From positions 1 through 64,000 of the forward strand of contig NZ_JAUSVS010000001.1 in the NCBI RefSeq assembly GCF_030814835.1: a stretch of 64,000 bases of DNA, written 5' to 3'. This DNA is from Caulobacter ginsengisoli (GTDB lineage: Bacteria; Pseudomonadota; Alphaproteobacteria; Caulobacterales; Caulobacteraceae). This document shows, piece by piece, positions 1 through 9,598 of this stretch. Position numbers and translations under genes: made by a program. Numbering within the stretch: position 1 is the stretch's first letter; each line of letters opens with the position of its first letter. Below the pieces are notes generated by a model, which worked only from the letters and a program-made list of their open reading frames with translations, was not told the origin of the DNA and searched no databases.

Positions 1-15
1 TTGACCGACATCGAA

Positions 16-42
16 AGGGCTCCGTCCATCGAACGGAGCCCT
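16..42. terminator. Inverted repeat, possible terminator of a gene left of the window
   Basis: A perfect 10-bp stem (AGGGCTCCGT / ACGGAGCCCT) with a 7-nt loop lies at the left edge, before the acetyltransferase. No T-run follows on the plus strand; on the minus strand the stem is followed by TTTCG. It may terminate a gene that ends outside the window. The role is uncertain. Confidence 0.4.
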
Positions 43-77
43 ATGAATCAGGCATCCCACAAAAGGGGAATCCCTGA

Positions 78-641
78 ATGTCGATACGACCTAGGGCCAT
101 GCTGGACCTGACGGGGGCGCTGGATTTTCGAACCGACCGCTTCCAGCTGCGGCCGCTGTCGGTCGAGGATTCCCCCGTCCTGTTCCGGCACCTGTCCGAC
201 CCGGCCGTTACCGAGTTCATGGACATCGACCCCCTGCAGGGCGAGGACGAGGCCCTGGCCATCATCGGCTGGGCCATGGGCATCCGCGAGCGCAACGCCG
301 GCCTGCGCTGGGGCATCCGCGACCGCGACGGCGAATTCCTGGGCACCGCCGGCTTCAACACCATCGAGCTGGAGCGCGGCCGCCGGGGCGAGGTGGCCTA
401 CGACATCCGCAAGGCCAGCTGGGGGCAGGGGGTGATGGGCGAGGTCCTGCCAGCCCTGGCCGTATTCGGCTTCCAGGGCCTGGGCCTGCGCCGGCTGGAA
501 GCCATGGTCACCGTCGGCAACGAACCCTCCTGCCGCCTGCTGGAACGCCACGGTTTCGAGCGCGAGGGCGTGCTGCGCGACCATGGCTTCTGGAAGGGCG
601 GGTTCTGGGACCAGGTCGTCTACGGACGGCTGGCGACTTGA
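78..641 (+). CDS. GNAT family N-acetyltransferase (RimJ/RimL-like)
   Basis: 187-aa acetyltransferase of the RimJ/RimL type, expected to move an acetyl group from acetyl-CoA to an amine such as a protein N-terminus; the substrate cannot be read from sequence. The acetyl-CoA loop WGQGVMGE is at residues 115-122, followed by the family's LRRLEAMV..GNEPSCRLLERHGF block. Length is normal for the family. The chosen ATG has AAAGGGGA about 9 nt upstream; an internal ATG at residue 8 is an alternative. It ends about 30 bp before rnpB, so the rnpB promoter must overlap its 3' end. Confidence 0.85.
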   Translation: MSIRPRAMLDLTGALDFRTDRFQLRPLSVEDSPVLFRHLSDPAVTEFMDIDPLQGEDEALAIIGWAMGIRERNAGLRWGIRDRDGEFLGTAGFNTIELERGRRGEVAYDIRKASWGQGVMGEVLPALAVFGFQGLGLRRLEAMVTVGNEPSCRLLERHGFEREGVLRDHGFWKGGFWDQVVYGRLAT

Positions 642-666
642 CCCCGGCCGGCTGAGGCTCCAAGTC
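638..666 (+). promoter_or_regulatory. Candidate rnpB promoter
   Basis: TTGACC (638-643) and CAAGTC (661-666) are separated by 17 bp and lie 6 bp before the predicted first base of the RNase P RNA at 673. The -35 is near consensus; the -10 is poor, as is common in alphaproteobacteria. The -35 overlaps the stop codon region of the acetyltransferase gene. Confidence 0.45.
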
Positions 667-672
667 TCCGCC

Positions 673-1078
673 CGGATCAGACGGCCGGGCGATCGCCCTC
701 GCTTGCGGGGGAGGAAAGTCCGGGCTCCACGGTGACAAGGCGGCGGGTAACGCCCGCCGGGGGCGACCCCAGGGATAGCGCCACAGAAAGCAAACCTCCT
801 GCGGCTTCGGCCAAAGGGAAGGGTGAAAGGGTGGGGTAAGAGCCCACCGCGGACGTGGCAACACGGACGGCATGGCAAGCCCCGCCTGGAGCAAGACCGA
901 ATAGGGATTCCGCGCCCGGCCAGTCCTTTCGGGGATACTGCCGGGCAGGGCCGTCGCCGGCCCGAGGCGTCCGGGTTGGTCGCGAGAACCGTCCCGCGAG
1001 GGGCGGTCCAGAGGAATGATCGTCGCGTCCCGTTTCGGCGGGGCGGCACAGAACCCGGCTTACAGGCCGTCTGATCCG
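673..1078 (+). ncRNA. rnpB: RNase P RNA, bacterial class A
   Basis: Catalytic RNA that trims the 5' leaders of tRNA precursors. The ends are set by the P1 helix: CGGATCAGACGGCC (673-686) pairs perfectly with GGCCGTCTGATCCG (1065-1078). Conserved elements are present in order: GAGGAAAGTCCGGGCTCC around 710-728, the ACAGAAA motif near 782, and GAACCCGGCTTACAGGCCG near the 3' end. About 406 nt, normal for class A. The convergent esterase gene ends inside the 3' strand of P1. TTTT follows shortly after 1078 (TTCTGTTTTCC), which could aid termination. Confidence 0.96.
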
Positions 1079-1908
1079 TTCTGTTTTCCGGCGAAGGCCC
1101 ATTTCACCGCCTCGACGAACATCGGCCGCCAGGTTGCGGCGTCGTGGCCGCCCTGGCCGGTGCGGAAGACCACCTCGCCGGGGGTGCGCTGGGCCTGTTT
1201 GACGATGCCGGTGGTCACCGTCTTGAACGTGGTCTCTTTCGAGCCGATGCCGATATAGAGCCTGGGCCGGTTCGCCACGGCGATATGCTCGCCCGCCGCC
1301 TCCCAGCCGATGGAAAGGGCGGTGACCGCGCCGAACAGCCCGGGGTTCTTGAGGCCGGTGGTCAAGGCCCAGGTCGCGCCGTCGGAATAGCCGAACAGCA
1401 TGCGCTCCTCGCGCCGGGTCGAGGCGCCCAGCCTCAGGCCTGCAAACGGCACGACCTCCTCGAGGAAATACTGCTGGAAATGGGCGTAGCGCCGGGCCGC
1501 GCCAAATCCAGGCAGGTATTCCTGGGAGCGGGTGTAGGGCCCGCCCTGGCCCTCCGCCGACCACAGTCCGATGGCCACGATCGGCGGGACCTCGCCCTTG
1601 GCGATCAGCGGATCGAGCAGCTGCAGGTACTGGAACAGATACTGCCCGTCGGCGGCGTAGATCACCGGATAGCTCGCCCCTTCTCGCCAGCCGGGCGGCT
1701 TGTAGAGGGTCAGCCGCCGCTGCTCGCCCATGGCCGGGCTGGCGACCCGCACCAGAGACACCGTTCCTTCCGTGGGCGGCGCATCTGTCGGTTGGGCGAC
1801 AGATATACTGCGCCACATGGTCGCGAATATCCCCAAAGCCACTACTTTTCGGCGAGTTGTCGCAGACTTATGCACAGCGTTCGATGTATGTTCTTGTGGA
1901 TCGTTCAC
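1060..1908 (-). CDS. Secreted esterase, alpha/beta hydrolase (esterase D / enterochelin-esterase-like)
   Basis: 282-aa alpha/beta hydrolase of the putative esterase group. The nucleophile motif GYSDG is at residues 173-177 (Ser175), and a likely catalytic His is at 255 (GQGGHDAATW). The N-terminus has RR-K then a hydrophobic stretch to about residue 38, consistent with a signal peptide, so it probably acts in the periplasm. Substrate unknown. It is divergent from mraZ, with about 140 bp between their starts. Its last 6 codons and stop (TAA at 1060-1062) are antisense to the 3' end of rnpB, a 19-bp convergent overlap. Confidence 0.82.
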   Translation of the reverse strand: MNDPQEHTSNAVHKSATTRRKVVALGIFATMWRSISVAQPTDAPPTEGTVSLVRVASPAMGEQRRLTLYKPPGWREGASYPVIYAADGQYLFQYLQLLDPLIAKGEVPPIVAIGLWSAEGQGGPYTRSQEYLPGFGAARRYAHFQQYFLEEVVPFAGLRLGASTRREERMLFGYSDGATWALTTGLKNPGLFGAVTALSIGWEAAGEHIAVANRPRLYIGIGSKETTFKTVTTGIVKQAQRTPGEVVFRTGQGGHDAATWRPMFVEAVKWAFAGKQNGSDGL

Positions 1909-1974
1909 TTTGCTTAACAGTTCTTAGGAATTAGCTCAAATGCCGCAGGTTAGAGGCATCTAGTGTCATTGCAT

Positions 1975-1998
1975 CCCAATCAATCCCATGTTAACCCA
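1975..1998. promoter_or_regulatory. MraZ box (three TGGG repeats, 10-bp period)
   Basis: On the minus strand TGGG occurs three times at exactly 10-bp spacing (plus-strand CCCA at 1975-1978, 1985-1988 and 1995-1998), about 50-75 bp before the mraZ start. MraZ is known in E. coli to bind direct TGGGN repeats separated by 5 nt and to repress its own operon. The spacing matches that rule, so this is the likely autoregulatory operator of the dcw cluster. Here the repeats read on the strand opposite to mraZ. Confidence 0.7.
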
Positions 1999-2048
1999 AA
2001 TTCATGGTCAGCGGGATCGCGGCCAGGGGATAGTGGGGTCAACGCAAG

Positions 2049-2519
2049 GTGTTTCTCTCGACGTTCGAGAAGCAACTGGACGCCAAGCGGCGGATCGTGG
2101 TGCCGCAGGAATTCCGCGCGACCGTTTCCGGACCCTTTGACGGCGTCTTTTGTTTCCCCTCCATCGAGGCCGATTGCCTGGAAGGTGGCGGCAAGGCGTT
2201 GTTCGACCGTTACCTGGCCCTGATCGAAGAGCTGCCCTTCGGCGATCCGCTGCGCTCGGCGCTGGAGACCAGCGTGCTGGGCGGCATGGCCAAGCTCTCC
2301 TTCGACGATGCCGGCCGCATCACTCTGCCCCCGGGCCTTTGCGACATGTTCGGCATCACCGACTGGGTGGCCGTTGTGGGCCTGGGCGACCGTTTCCAGA
2401 TCTGGCCGCGCGAGGCCTTCCAGTCGCACCGCGCCGCCGCCCGCGAGACGGCCCGGGCGGGCCTGGCCGAGCTGCGCGCCGCCCAGCGCGCCAAATCCCT
2501 GGCCGGCGCCGCTTCATGA
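2049..2519 (+). CDS. mraZ: Transcriptional regulator MraZ
   Basis: 156-aa DNA-binding protein at the head of the dcw cluster; in E. coli it represses this operon. Two SpoVT/AbrB-type halves are visible, with DAKRRIVVP near residues 11-19 and [12 protein letters not shown] near 84-95, matching the family DxxGRxxLP motif. The start is GTG, giving [11 protein letters not shown], the usual MraZ N-terminus. It overlaps rsmH by 4 nt (ATGA), implying translational coupling. A three-repeat MraZ box lies upstream. Length is slightly above the E. coli protein (152 aa). Confidence 0.95.
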   Translation: MFLSTFEKQLDAKRRIVVPQEFRATVSGPFDGVFCFPSIEADCLEGGGKALFDRYLALIEELPFGDPLRSALETSVLGGMAKLSFDDAGRITLPPGLCDMFGITDWVAVVGLGDRFQIWPREAFQSHRAAARETARAGLAELRAAQRAKSLAGAAS

Positions 2520-3463
2520 ACGGGCCGCACACGCCCGTGCTGATGGATGAGGTCCTGGCGGTCCTGGAGCCTGGGGCTGGGCGACGGATCGTGGATGGCA
2601 CCTTCGGGGCCGGCGGCTACACCCGCGCGCTTCTCGAGACCGGCGCCGAGGTGGTGGCCTTCGATCGCGACCCTACCGCCCGCCGCTTCGCCGATCCTAT
2701 CGCCGCCGATCCCGAACTGGGTCCGCGCTTCAAGCTGATCGAGTCCCGCTTCTCGGCCATGGACGAACTGCTGGGCGAGGGCTCGATGGACGGCGTCGCC
2801 CTGGACCTGGGCGTCTCGTCCATGCAGCTGGACGAGGCCGAGCGCGGCTTTTCCTTCATGCGCGATGGGCCGCTCGACATGCGGATGTCGGCCGACGGCC
2901 CCACCGCCGCCGACCTGGTCAACGAGCTGGAGAAGGAAGAACTGGCCCGCATCTTCTTCGTCTATGGCGAGGAGCGCGAGAGCCGGCGGGTGGCCTCCTT
3001 CCTGATCCGCCGCCGGGCCGAGAAGCCCTTCACCCACACCCTCGACCTGGCCGAGGTCGTCGAGCGCGCCCTGGGCGGGCGGCGCGGGGCCAAGACCCAT
3101 CCGGCCACCAAGGTCTTCCAGGCCCTGCGCATCGCCGTCAACGAGGAGCTGAGCGAGCTTGAGGCCGGACTGGAATCGGCCGAGCGCGTTCTGAAGGCCG
3201 GCGGCCATCTGGCCGTGGTCACCTTCCACTCCCTGGAAGACCGTATCGTGAAAGCCTTCTTCACCGCCCGCTCGGGTCGCACCCCTGGCGGTTCGCGCCA
3301 CGCGCCGCCCGTGCAAGGCGGGCCCAAGCCCAGCTTCAGGATGGTGTTCAACGGCGCCCGCGAGCCGGCCGAGGCCGAAACCGCCGCCAACCCCCGGGCC
3401 CGCTCGGCCAAGCTGCGCGCCGCCACCCGGACCGACGCCCCCGCCTGGAAGGCCGCGGCATGA
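2516..3463 (+). CDS. rsmH: 16S rRNA (cytosine1402-N4)-methyltransferase RsmH
   Basis: 315-aa SAM-dependent methyltransferase (formerly MraW) that methylates C1402 of 16S r[17 protein letters not shown] is the standard N-terminus. The SAM site is GTFGAGGYT near residues 28-36, with FDRDP as the following acidic motif; [17 protein letters not shown] and [12 protein letters not shown] are family blocks. The frame stays open upstream to 2150 inside mraZ, but the ATG at 2516, which overlaps the mraZ stop as ATGA, is clearly the start. Its 3' end overlaps ftsL by 4 nt. Confidence 0.97.
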   Translation: MNGPHTPVLMDEVLAVLEPGAGRRIVDGTFGAGGYTRALLETGAEVVAFDRDPTARRFADPIAADPELGPRFKLIESRFSAMDELLGEGSMDGVALDLGVSSMQLDEAERGFSFMRDGPLDMRMSADGPTAADLVNELEKEELARIFFVYGEERESRRVASFLIRRRAEKPFTHTLDLAEVVERALGGRRGAKTHPATKVFQALRIAVNEELSELEAGLESAERVLKAGGHLAVVTFHSLEDRIVKAFFTARSGRTPGGSRHAPPVQGGPKPSFRMVFNGAREPAEAETAANPRARSAKLRAATRTDAPAWKAAA

Positions 3464-3906
3464 TCGGCGCCCTGTTCAATCACCGCACCCGTGGGTTCCG
3501 CACCATCAACCTCGTTGGCATGGCGCTGCTGATCGCCATGGCCCTGACCGTCAACCTGGCCAAGACCTATGCCGGGCGCGAGCGCAGCCAGATCGACCGC
3601 ATCGACCGCCGCATCGTCGCCGAGCAGCAGCGCATCCGCCTGCTGCAGGCCGAGGTCGCCCATCTGGAGCAGCCCAACCGGCTGGAAAAGCTGTCCCGCG
3701 AGACCCTGGGCATGGCGCCCACGACCTCCAAGCAGGAGGTGTCGGTCGCCGCGCTTCCGCAAGCCGCCGGCCAGCCGGTCGAGCCGGTCCGCATCGCCAC
3801 CGCCGTGGTCGCCTCGCCTGAGCCTAAGGCGGACGAGCCCAAGGCCGAGGAGCCCAAAGCCCCTGAGCCCGAACCCGCCAAGCCGGTGGAGGGCGTGAAG
3901 CGATGA
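3460..3906 (+). CDS. ftsL: Cell division protein FtsL
   Basis: 148-aa bitopic membrane protein of the FtsQLB divisome subcomplex. One membrane segment (about residues 19-40, [20 protein letters not shown]) is followed by a periplasmic coiled-coil region ([24 protein letters not shown]) and a Pro/Glu/Lys-rich tail. Assignment rests on the fold pattern, the [18 protein letters not shown] block and the position between rsmH and ftsI; FtsL sequences are otherwise poorly conserved. It starts in a 4-nt overlap with rsmH and ends in one with ftsI. Confidence 0.92.
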   Translation: MIGALFNHRTRGFRTINLVGMALLIAMALTVNLAKTYAGRERSQIDRIDRRIVAEQQRIRLLQAEVAHLEQPNRLEKLSRETLGMAPTTSKQEVSVAALPQAAGQPVEPVRIATAVVASPEPKADEPKAEEPKAPEPEPAKPVEGVKR

Positions 3907-5639
3907 GCATCGCCGATCTCGCCCCCCATCGCTTCCCGGCCGCCTGGCGCTGGGTCATCGAGCGGGTCTGGCGCCTGGAGCACGCCTTCGAGCGGGCCAA
4001 GGCGGCGGGCAAGGCCGAGGACGACACCCGCCTGCGCATCCTGTTCGTGCTGGCGGTGTTCGGGCTGCTGTTCCTGTTCGCCGGCGTCGGCGCCACCTTT
4101 GCGGCCCTGTTCTCGGACGCCGGCAAGGGCGGGGCAGGGGCCGGCCTGGCCGTCAACGCCCGCGCCGACCTGGTCGACCGCAATGGCCAGCTGCTGGCCA
4201 TGGATCTGGTCCACTACGCCGTCTACGTCGACCCCAACGAGGTCTGGGACCGGTCCGAGACCCGCAAGGGCCTGCTCGGCGTGCTGCCGCAGCTGCCCGG
4301 CAAGCGGCTGGACAAGGCCCTGGCCGGCAAGCAGCGCCGCTTCATCTTCGGCGGCCTGACCCCCGACCAGAAGCGCATGATCCACGACCTGGGCCTGCCC
4401 GGGGTCAGCTTCGAGCCCGAGGTCGGCCGTTCCTATCCGCTGGGCAACACCGGCTCGCACCTGATCGGGTTCGCCCGTCCCGACGGCTCGGGCATGGCCG
4501 GGGCGGAAGCGGGGCTGGAACCGGCCCTGGTGGCCGGCGCCAAGGATGGCAAGCCGGTCGCCCTCTCCATCGATCTGCGGGTGCAGGGCGCGCTGGAGGA
4601 CGAACTGGCCGCCGCCGCCGCCGAGTTCAGGCCGCGCGGCGCGGTGGGCATCGTCACCGACATCCACACCGGCGAGATTCTGGGCATGGCCAGCTGGCCG
4701 GACTTCGATCCCAACCGCCCCGGCGCCGCCAGCCCCGACCAGACCCTGAACCGCGCCGCCGCCTCGGTTTTCGAGATGGGCTCGACCTTCAAGGCTTTCA
4801 CGGTCGCCATCGGCCTGGACACCGGGGTTGCGACGCCCAGCTCGATGTTCGACGCCCGCACGCCGTTCCAGATGGGCTATCGCACCATCCACGACTATCA
4901 CGGCACCAACCGCATCCTGAGCTTGGTGGAGGTGTTCAACCACTCCTCCAACATCGGCACCGCCAAGCTGGCCGAGAGCATCGGGCCCGAGCGGCTGGCC
5001 GGCTATTTCAAGCGCTTTGGACTGACCCGCCCGGCCAATATCGAGTTGCGCGAGTCCGCCCGGCCGCTGACCCCCAAGGTCTGGGGGGCCGACGACATCG
5101 CCTCCGTGAGCTTCGGCCACGGCATCGATGTCAGCCCGCTGACCCTGGCCCAGGCCATGGGCGCCATCCTCAACGGCGGCAATATGATCCCGCTTACCAT
5201 TCGCAAACAGAAAGAGGGCTATTGCCCCAAGGGCGTCCCGGTCATCTCCGAGAAGACCAGCATGACCATGCTGCAAATGATGCGGGCCAATGTGGTCGGC
5301 GGCACCGGCCGCAAGGCTGACGCGGTCGGCTACAATGTCGGGGGCAAGACCGGCACCGGCGAGAAATACGACCCCGCCATCCGCGCCTACAGCGGCTACA
5401 AGCAGATCGCCTCCTTCGCCGCCGTCTTCCCGACCGACGGCCCCGTCACCGCCAAGCGCTACTTCGTGCTGATCCTGCTGGACGAGCCGCAGGGCGGCAT
5501 CCGCACCGGCGGCATCGTGGCCGCGCCCGCCGTCGGCCGGCTGGTCGAGCGTATCGCTCCCTTCCTCGGCGTGCCGCGCCGGACCCCGACCATTCCGATG
5601 ATCGGCATGACTCCGGTGTCTCCGGAGGACGGGCTGTGA
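3903..5639 (+). CDS. ftsI: Septal peptidoglycan transpeptidase FtsI (PBP3)
   Basis: 578-aa class B penicillin-binding protein that cross-links septal peptidoglycan, partner of FtsW. A short cytoplasmic N-terminus and one membrane segment (about residues 44-70) precede the pedestal domain. Transpeptidase motifs are complete: STFK with nucleophile Ser294, SSN at 348-350, and KTG at 482-484. Length is typical (E. coli 588). ATGA overlap with ftsL upstream; it ends in a 4-nt overlap with the murE GTG start. Confidence 0.97.
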   Translation: MSIADLAPHRFPAAWRWVIERVWRLEHAFERAKAAGKAEDDTRLRILFVLAVFGLLFLFAGVGATFAALFSDAGKGGAGAGLAVNARADLVDRNGQLLAMDLVHYAVYVDPNEVWDRSETRKGLLGVLPQLPGKRLDKALAGKQRRFIFGGLTPDQKRMIHDLGLPGVSFEPEVGRSYPLGNTGSHLIGFARPDGSGMAGAEAGLEPALVAGAKDGKPVALSIDLRVQGALEDELAAAAAEFRPRGAVGIVTDIHTGEILGMASWPDFDPNRPGAASPDQTLNRAAASVFEMGSTFKAFTVAIGLDTGVATPSSMFDARTPFQMGYRTIHDYHGTNRILSLVEVFNHSSNIGTAKLAESIGPERLAGYFKRFGLTRPANIELRESARPLTPKVWGADDIASVSFGHGIDVSPLTLAQAMGAILNGGNMIPLTIRKQKEGYCPKGVPVISEKTSMTMLQMMRANVVGGTGRKADAVGYNVGGKTGTGEKYDPAIRAYSGYKQIASFAAVFPTDGPVTAKRYFVLILLDEPQGGIRTGGIVAAPAVGRLVERIAPFLGVPRRTPTIPMIGMTPVSPEDGL

Positions 5640-7087
5640 GGCTGTCCCAACTTATCGAGGGCGAGGTATCGGGCGATCCGGAAATCACCGGCGTCACCGC
5701 CGACAGCCGGCGGGTGAAGCCGGGCGTGCTGTTCGCCGCCATGCCGGGCTCCAAGGTCGATGGCCGCAGCTTCATCCCCGCCGCCCTGGCCGCGGGGGCC
5801 GCCGCCGTTCTGGCCCCTGACGATGTGAGCGGCCTGCCGGTTCCAGTGGCCCACGCCAGGGACCTGCGCCGCGCCTACGCCCTGGCCGCCAGCCGCTTCT
5901 GGGGCAAGCAGCCCGCTGTGTGCGTCGCCATCACCGGCACCAACGGCAAGACCTCCATCGCCGCCCTCTGCCGCCAGGTGTTCGCGCGCCTGGGCCATCG
6001 CTCGGCCAGCATGGGCACGCTGGGCTTCCGCATCTCCGCCCCAGGCGAGGCCGACGAGGTCGTCACCCCGCCGGGCCTGACCACCCCCGACGCCGCCGAT
6101 GTCGCCGAGCTGCTGGCCAAGGCGGCCGGCAAGGGCGTCACCCACCTGGCCCTGGAGGCCTCCTCGCACGGCATCGATCAGCGCCGGCTGGACGGGGTGA
6201 CCCTGACCGCCGCGGGTCTGACCAACTTCACCCAGGACCACCTGGACTATCACGGCACCATGGGCGCCTACCGGGCCGCCAAGCTGCGGCTGTTCGAGAC
6301 GCTGTTGCCGGCGGGTTCGATGGCCGTCCTCAATGCCGACAGCGACGCCTTCGAGAAGTTCGCCGAGACCGCCAAGGCCGCCGGCCAGACCGTGCTGTCG
6401 GTCGGCGAGGCCGGTGAGGATCTGCGGCTGATCTCGCGCCGCGCCACGCCCGAGGGCCAGCAGCTGACCGTCGCCTGGCGCGGAAAGCACATCACCGTCC
6501 GCCTGCCGCTGGCCGGCGCCTTCCAGGCTTCCAACGCCCTGGTCGCGGCCGGGCTCTGCATCGCCGCCGGCGAGGACGCCGAGGCCGTGTTGAAGGCGCT
6601 GGAGCATGTCGAGGGCGCGCCGGGCCGGCTTCAACGCATCGGGACCGGGCGGCAGGGCGGCGAGGCCTATGTCGACTACGCCCATACCCCCGACGGGCTG
6701 GAGACGGTGCTGTCGGCCCTGCGGCCGCACACCGAGGGCCGGCTGATCGTGGTGTTCGGGGCCGGCGGCGACCGGGACAAGGGTAAGCGGCCGCTGATGG
6801 GCGAGATCGCCGAACGTCTGGCCGATATCGCCATCGTCACCGACGACAATCCCCGCTCCGAAGATCCCGCGGCGATCCGCGCCGATATCCTCAAGGCCGC
6901 GCACGGGGCCCGCGAGATCGGCGACCGCCGCGCTGCCATCCGGGCCGGGGTCGCCGAGCTGAAGGCCGGCGATGTGCTGGTCGTCGCCGGCAAGGGCCAC
7001 GAACAGGGCCAGCTCGTCGGGACCGTCAACCATCCGTTCGATGACGTGGCCGAAACCCAGGCCGCGCTGGAGCTGGTTCATGTCTGA
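5636..7087 (+). CDS. murE: UDP-MurNAc-L-Ala-D-Glu:meso-diaminopimelate ligase MurE
   Basis: 483-aa cytoplasmic Mur ligase that adds the third residue of the peptidoglycan stem peptide. The ATP loop ITGTNGKTS (Lys105) and the C-terminal DNPR motif (TDDNPRSEDP) are present; DNPR marks the meso-diaminopimelate-adding type. It starts with GTG in a 4-nt overlap with ftsI and overlaps the murF start by 8 nt. Length is normal for MurE. Confidence 0.97.
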   Translation: MRLSQLIEGEVSGDPEITGVTADSRRVKPGVLFAAMPGSKVDGRSFIPAALAAGAAAVLAPDDVSGLPVPVAHARDLRRAYALAASRFWGKQPAVCVAITGTNGKTSIAALCRQVFARLGHRSASMGTLGFRISAPGEADEVVTPPGLTTPDAADVAELLAKAAGKGVTHLALEASSHGIDQRRLDGVTLTAAGLTNFTQDHLDYHGTMGAYRAAKLRLFETLLPAGSMAVLNADSDAFEKFAETAKAAGQTVLSVGEAGEDLRLISRRATPEGQQLTVAWRGKHITVRLPLAGAFQASNALVAAGLCIAAGEDAEAVLKALEHVEGAPGRLQRIGTGRQGGEAYVDYAHTPDGLETVLSALRPHTEGRLIVVFGAGGDRDKGKRPLMGEIAERLADIAIVTDDNPRSEDPAAIRADILKAAHGAREIGDRRAAIRAGVAELKAGDVLVVAGKGHEQGQLVGTVNHPFDDVAETQAALELVHV

Positions 7088-8468
7088 GCCGCTCTGGACC
7101 GCGCGGGAGATCGCCGCCGCGACCGGCGGGCGGGCGGGCGGCGACTTCGCTGTGACCGGCGTCTCGTTCGACAGCCGCGAGATCGGCCCCGGCGACCTCT
7201 TCGTCGCCCTGGCCGGGGTGCGCGACGGCCATGAGTTCGCCGCCCAGGCCTTCAAGCAGGGCGCCGCCGGCGTGCTCGCTTCGAAGCCGGTCGATGGTCC
7301 CTCTGTGCAGGTGGCCGATACGCTGAAGGCTCTTGAGGACCTCGGCATCGCCGCCCGCGACCGCGCGACCCACGCCAGGCGCGGCGCGGTGACCGGCTCG
7401 GTCGGCAAGACCAGCGTCACCCAGGCGGTGGCGGCGGGCCTGGCCCGGGCGGGCCGCTCGCACAACTCGGTCAAGTCGTTCAACAACCATATCGGCGTGC
7501 CCCTGACCCTGGCCCGCATGCCCCGCGATACCGAACGCGCCGTATTCGAGATCGGCATGAACCACGCCGAGGAGATCGTGCCGCTGAGCCGTATGGTCCA
7601 GCCGCACGTGGCGGCCATCACCACGGTCGGCCCTGTCCATATCGAGGCCTTCGCCGATGGCGAGGCCGGCGTGGCGCGGGCCAAGGCCGAGATCTTCGCG
7701 GGCCTGAAGCCCGGCGGCGTGGCGGTGCTGAACGCCGACAACCAGTGGTTCGACTACCTGGCCGGCGAGGCCCGCAAGGTCGGCGCGGAGGTCTGGAGCT
7801 TCGGGCAGGCGGGGACCACCGCCAGGCTGCTGGACTTCCAGCCCCGCACTCAGGGCGCGGCCGTCCGGGCCGAGCTGGACGGCCGGCCTCTGGACTTCCC
7901 CATCCGCCAGAGCGGCTTCCACTGGGGGCCCAACAGCCTCTGCGTGCTGCTGATGCTGCGGGCGCTGGGCGTCGAAGAGGCCACGGCCCTGGCGGCGCTG
8001 GAAAACTTCGAACCGCTGGCCGGCCGCGGGGCCGAGCGTGAGGTTCATGTCGCGGCCGGGGTCTTCACCCTGGTCGACGAGAGCTACAACGCCAATCCGA
8101 TCTCGATGCAGGCGGCTTTCCGCAGCCTGGGCGCTCGCAGACCCAAGGGGCGGCGGATCGTCGCGCTGACCGACATGCTTGAGCTGGGCCCGGACGAAGC
8201 GCAGTACCACGCCGCTCTCGCGGAACCCATTCTGGCGGCGCAGGTTGACCTCGTATTCTGCGCGGGGCCGCTGATGAAATCGCTCTTCGACGCCCTTCCG
8301 CCGACTCGCCGTGGCGGCTACGCGGAAACGGCGGCCGGTCTCGCGCCGTTGGTAACGACGGCCGTAGAGCCGGGCGATCTGGTGATGGTCAAAGGGTCCA
8401 ACGGCTCACGCGCGGCGTCTATCGCCGCGGCGCTGGCCGCGCTGGACCGCGCCGGGGGAGGCGCCTGA
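7080..8468 (+). CDS. murF: UDP-MurNAc-tripeptide:D-Ala-D-Ala ligase MurF
   Basis: 462-aa Mur ligase that adds the D-Ala-D-Ala dipeptide made by Ddl. The ATP loop VTGSVGKTS is near residues 104-112, followed by [14 protein letters not shown] and [10 protein letters not shown], both diagnostic of MurF, and [14 protein letters not shown] in the C-terminal domain. The frame is open further upstream, but ATG 7080 ([17 protein letters not shown]) gives the normal length and overlaps murE by 8 nt. The mraY ATG begins one base after its stop. Confidence 0.96.
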   Translation: MSEPLWTAREIAAATGGRAGGDFAVTGVSFDSREIGPGDLFVALAGVRDGHEFAAQAFKQGAAGVLASKPVDGPSVQVADTLKALEDLGIAARDRATHARRGAVTGSVGKTSVTQAVAAGLARAGRSHNSVKSFNNHIGVPLTLARMPRDTERAVFEIGMNHAEEIVPLSRMVQPHVAAITTVGPVHIEAFADGEAGVARAKAEIFAGLKPGGVAVLNADNQWFDYLAGEARKVGAEVWSFGQAGTTARLLDFQPRTQGAAVRAELDGRPLDFPIRQSGFHWGPNSLCVLLMLRALGVEEATALAALENFEPLAGRGAEREVHVAAGVFTLVDESYNANPISMQAAFRSLGARRPKGRRIVALTDMLELGPDEAQYHAALAEPILAAQVDLVFCAGPLMKSLFDALPPTRRGGYAETAAGLAPLVTTAVEPGDLVMVKGSNGSRAASIAAALAALDRAGGGA

Positions 8469-8469
8469 A

Positions 8470-9582
8470 ATGCTGTTTCTGCTCCATCAATGGCTGTCGG
8501 GTTTCGGGGAGCACATCCCCGCCGCCAACCTGCTGAAATACCTGACGTTCCGCAGTGGGATGGCGATGATCACCGGCTATGTGGTCGCCGTCGCCATGGG
8601 CTCGCGGTTCATCGGCTGGATGAAGGCCAAGCAGGGCAAGGGCCAGCCGATCCGCGCCGAGGGCATCGCCCGCCACGTGGTGGAAAAGGCCGGCACCCCG
8701 ACCATGGGCGGCTTCATGATCCTGGCCGGCATCCTGGTCGGCTCGATGCTCTGGGCGGACCTTTCCAACGTCCATGTCTGGCTGGTGCTGGGCGTCACGG
8801 CCGCCTACGGCCTGCTGGGTTTCCTGGACGACTACGCCAAGGTGACCAAGCAGACGACGGCCGGCGTCTCGAGCGGCATGAAGCTGCTGATCCAGACCGT
8901 CGTGGCGGTGGCGGCCGTGGCCGTGCTGATGTTCTACGGCCCGGTTTCGCCCGAGACGCCGGAGCTTTCGACCTCGGTCGCCTTCCCGATCTTCAAGAAC
9001 CTGCTGATCAACCTCGGCTATTTCTACATCGCCTGGGCCGCCTTCATCATCGTCGGGGCCTCGAACGCGGTGAACATGACCGACGGCCTGGACGGCCTGG
9101 CCATCGTGCCGGTGATGATCGCCGCCGGGGCGTTCGGCATCATCGCCTACCTGGTCGGCAACTTCTCGTTCGCCCAGTATCTGCAGGTGCATTTCGTGCC
9201 GGGCCTGGGCGAGGTGGCGATCATCTGCGGGGCCACCATCGGGGCGGGCCTGGGCTTCCTCTGGTACAACGCCCCGCCGGCCAGGATCTTCATGGGCGAC
9301 ACCGGCTCGCTGGCCCTGGGCGGCATGCTGGGCATGATCGCGGTGATCGCCAAGCACGAGATCGTGCTGGGCATCGTCGGTGGGCTGTTCGTCGCCGAGC
9401 TGCTGTCGGTGATGATCCAGGTCGCCTACTTCAAGCGGACCGGCAAGCGCATCTTCCTGATGGCGCCGATCCACCACCATTTCGAAAAGCTGGGCTGGGC
9501 CGAGAGCACCATCGTCGTGCGCTTCTGGATCGTCGCCCTGATGCTGGCCTTCATCGGCCTGGCCACCCTGAAGATCAGATAG
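8470..9582 (+). CDS. mraY: Phospho-MurNAc-pentapeptide translocase MraY
   Basis: 370-aa polytopic inner-membrane enzyme that transfers phospho-MurNAc-pentapeptide to undecaprenyl phosphate, giving lipid I. About ten hydrophobic segments are seen. Signature motifs: GFLDDYAKV (about residue 117), [14 protein letters not shown] (about 198-211), [12 protein letters not shown] and MAPIHHHFE. Length is typical (E. coli 360). It follows murF by a single base, and murD begins 16 bp after its stop. Confidence 0.97.
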   Translation: MLFLLHQWLSGFGEHIPAANLLKYLTFRSGMAMITGYVVAVAMGSRFIGWMKAKQGKGQPIRAEGIARHVVEKAGTPTMGGFMILAGILVGSMLWADLSNVHVWLVLGVTAAYGLLGFLDDYAKVTKQTTAGVSSGMKLLIQTVVAVAAVAVLMFYGPVSPETPELSTSVAFPIFKNLLINLGYFYIAWAAFIIVGASNAVNMTDGLDGLAIVPVMIAAGAFGIIAYLVGNFSFAQYLQVHFVPGLGEVAIICGATIGAGLGFLWYNAPPARIFMGDTGSLALGGMLGMIAVIAKHEIVLGIVGGLFVAELLSVMIQVAYFKRTGKRIFLMAPIHHHFEKLGWAESTIVVRFWIVALMLAFIGLATLKIR

Positions 9583-9598
9583 AGGGGGTACGCGCAGC

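Noticed and set aside
16..42. Left-edge hairpin as a strong terminator
   Set aside because: The stem is perfect, but without a T-run on the plus strand and with no visible upstream gene, it is listed only as a low-confidence feature.
1914..1928. TTAA-N7-TAGG near the mraZ promoter as a CtrA site
   Set aside because: Only one good half-site; the second half differs at two of four positions.
2150..2515. N-terminal extension of rsmH into mraZ
   Set aside because: The frame is open but the peptide is an out-of-frame reading of mraZ; the ATGA overlap at 2516 and the canonical N-terminus set the real start.
5459..7741. 760-codon minus-strand open frame over murE and murF
   Set aside because: Antisense shadow of confirmed Mur ligases; no domain or ribosome site.
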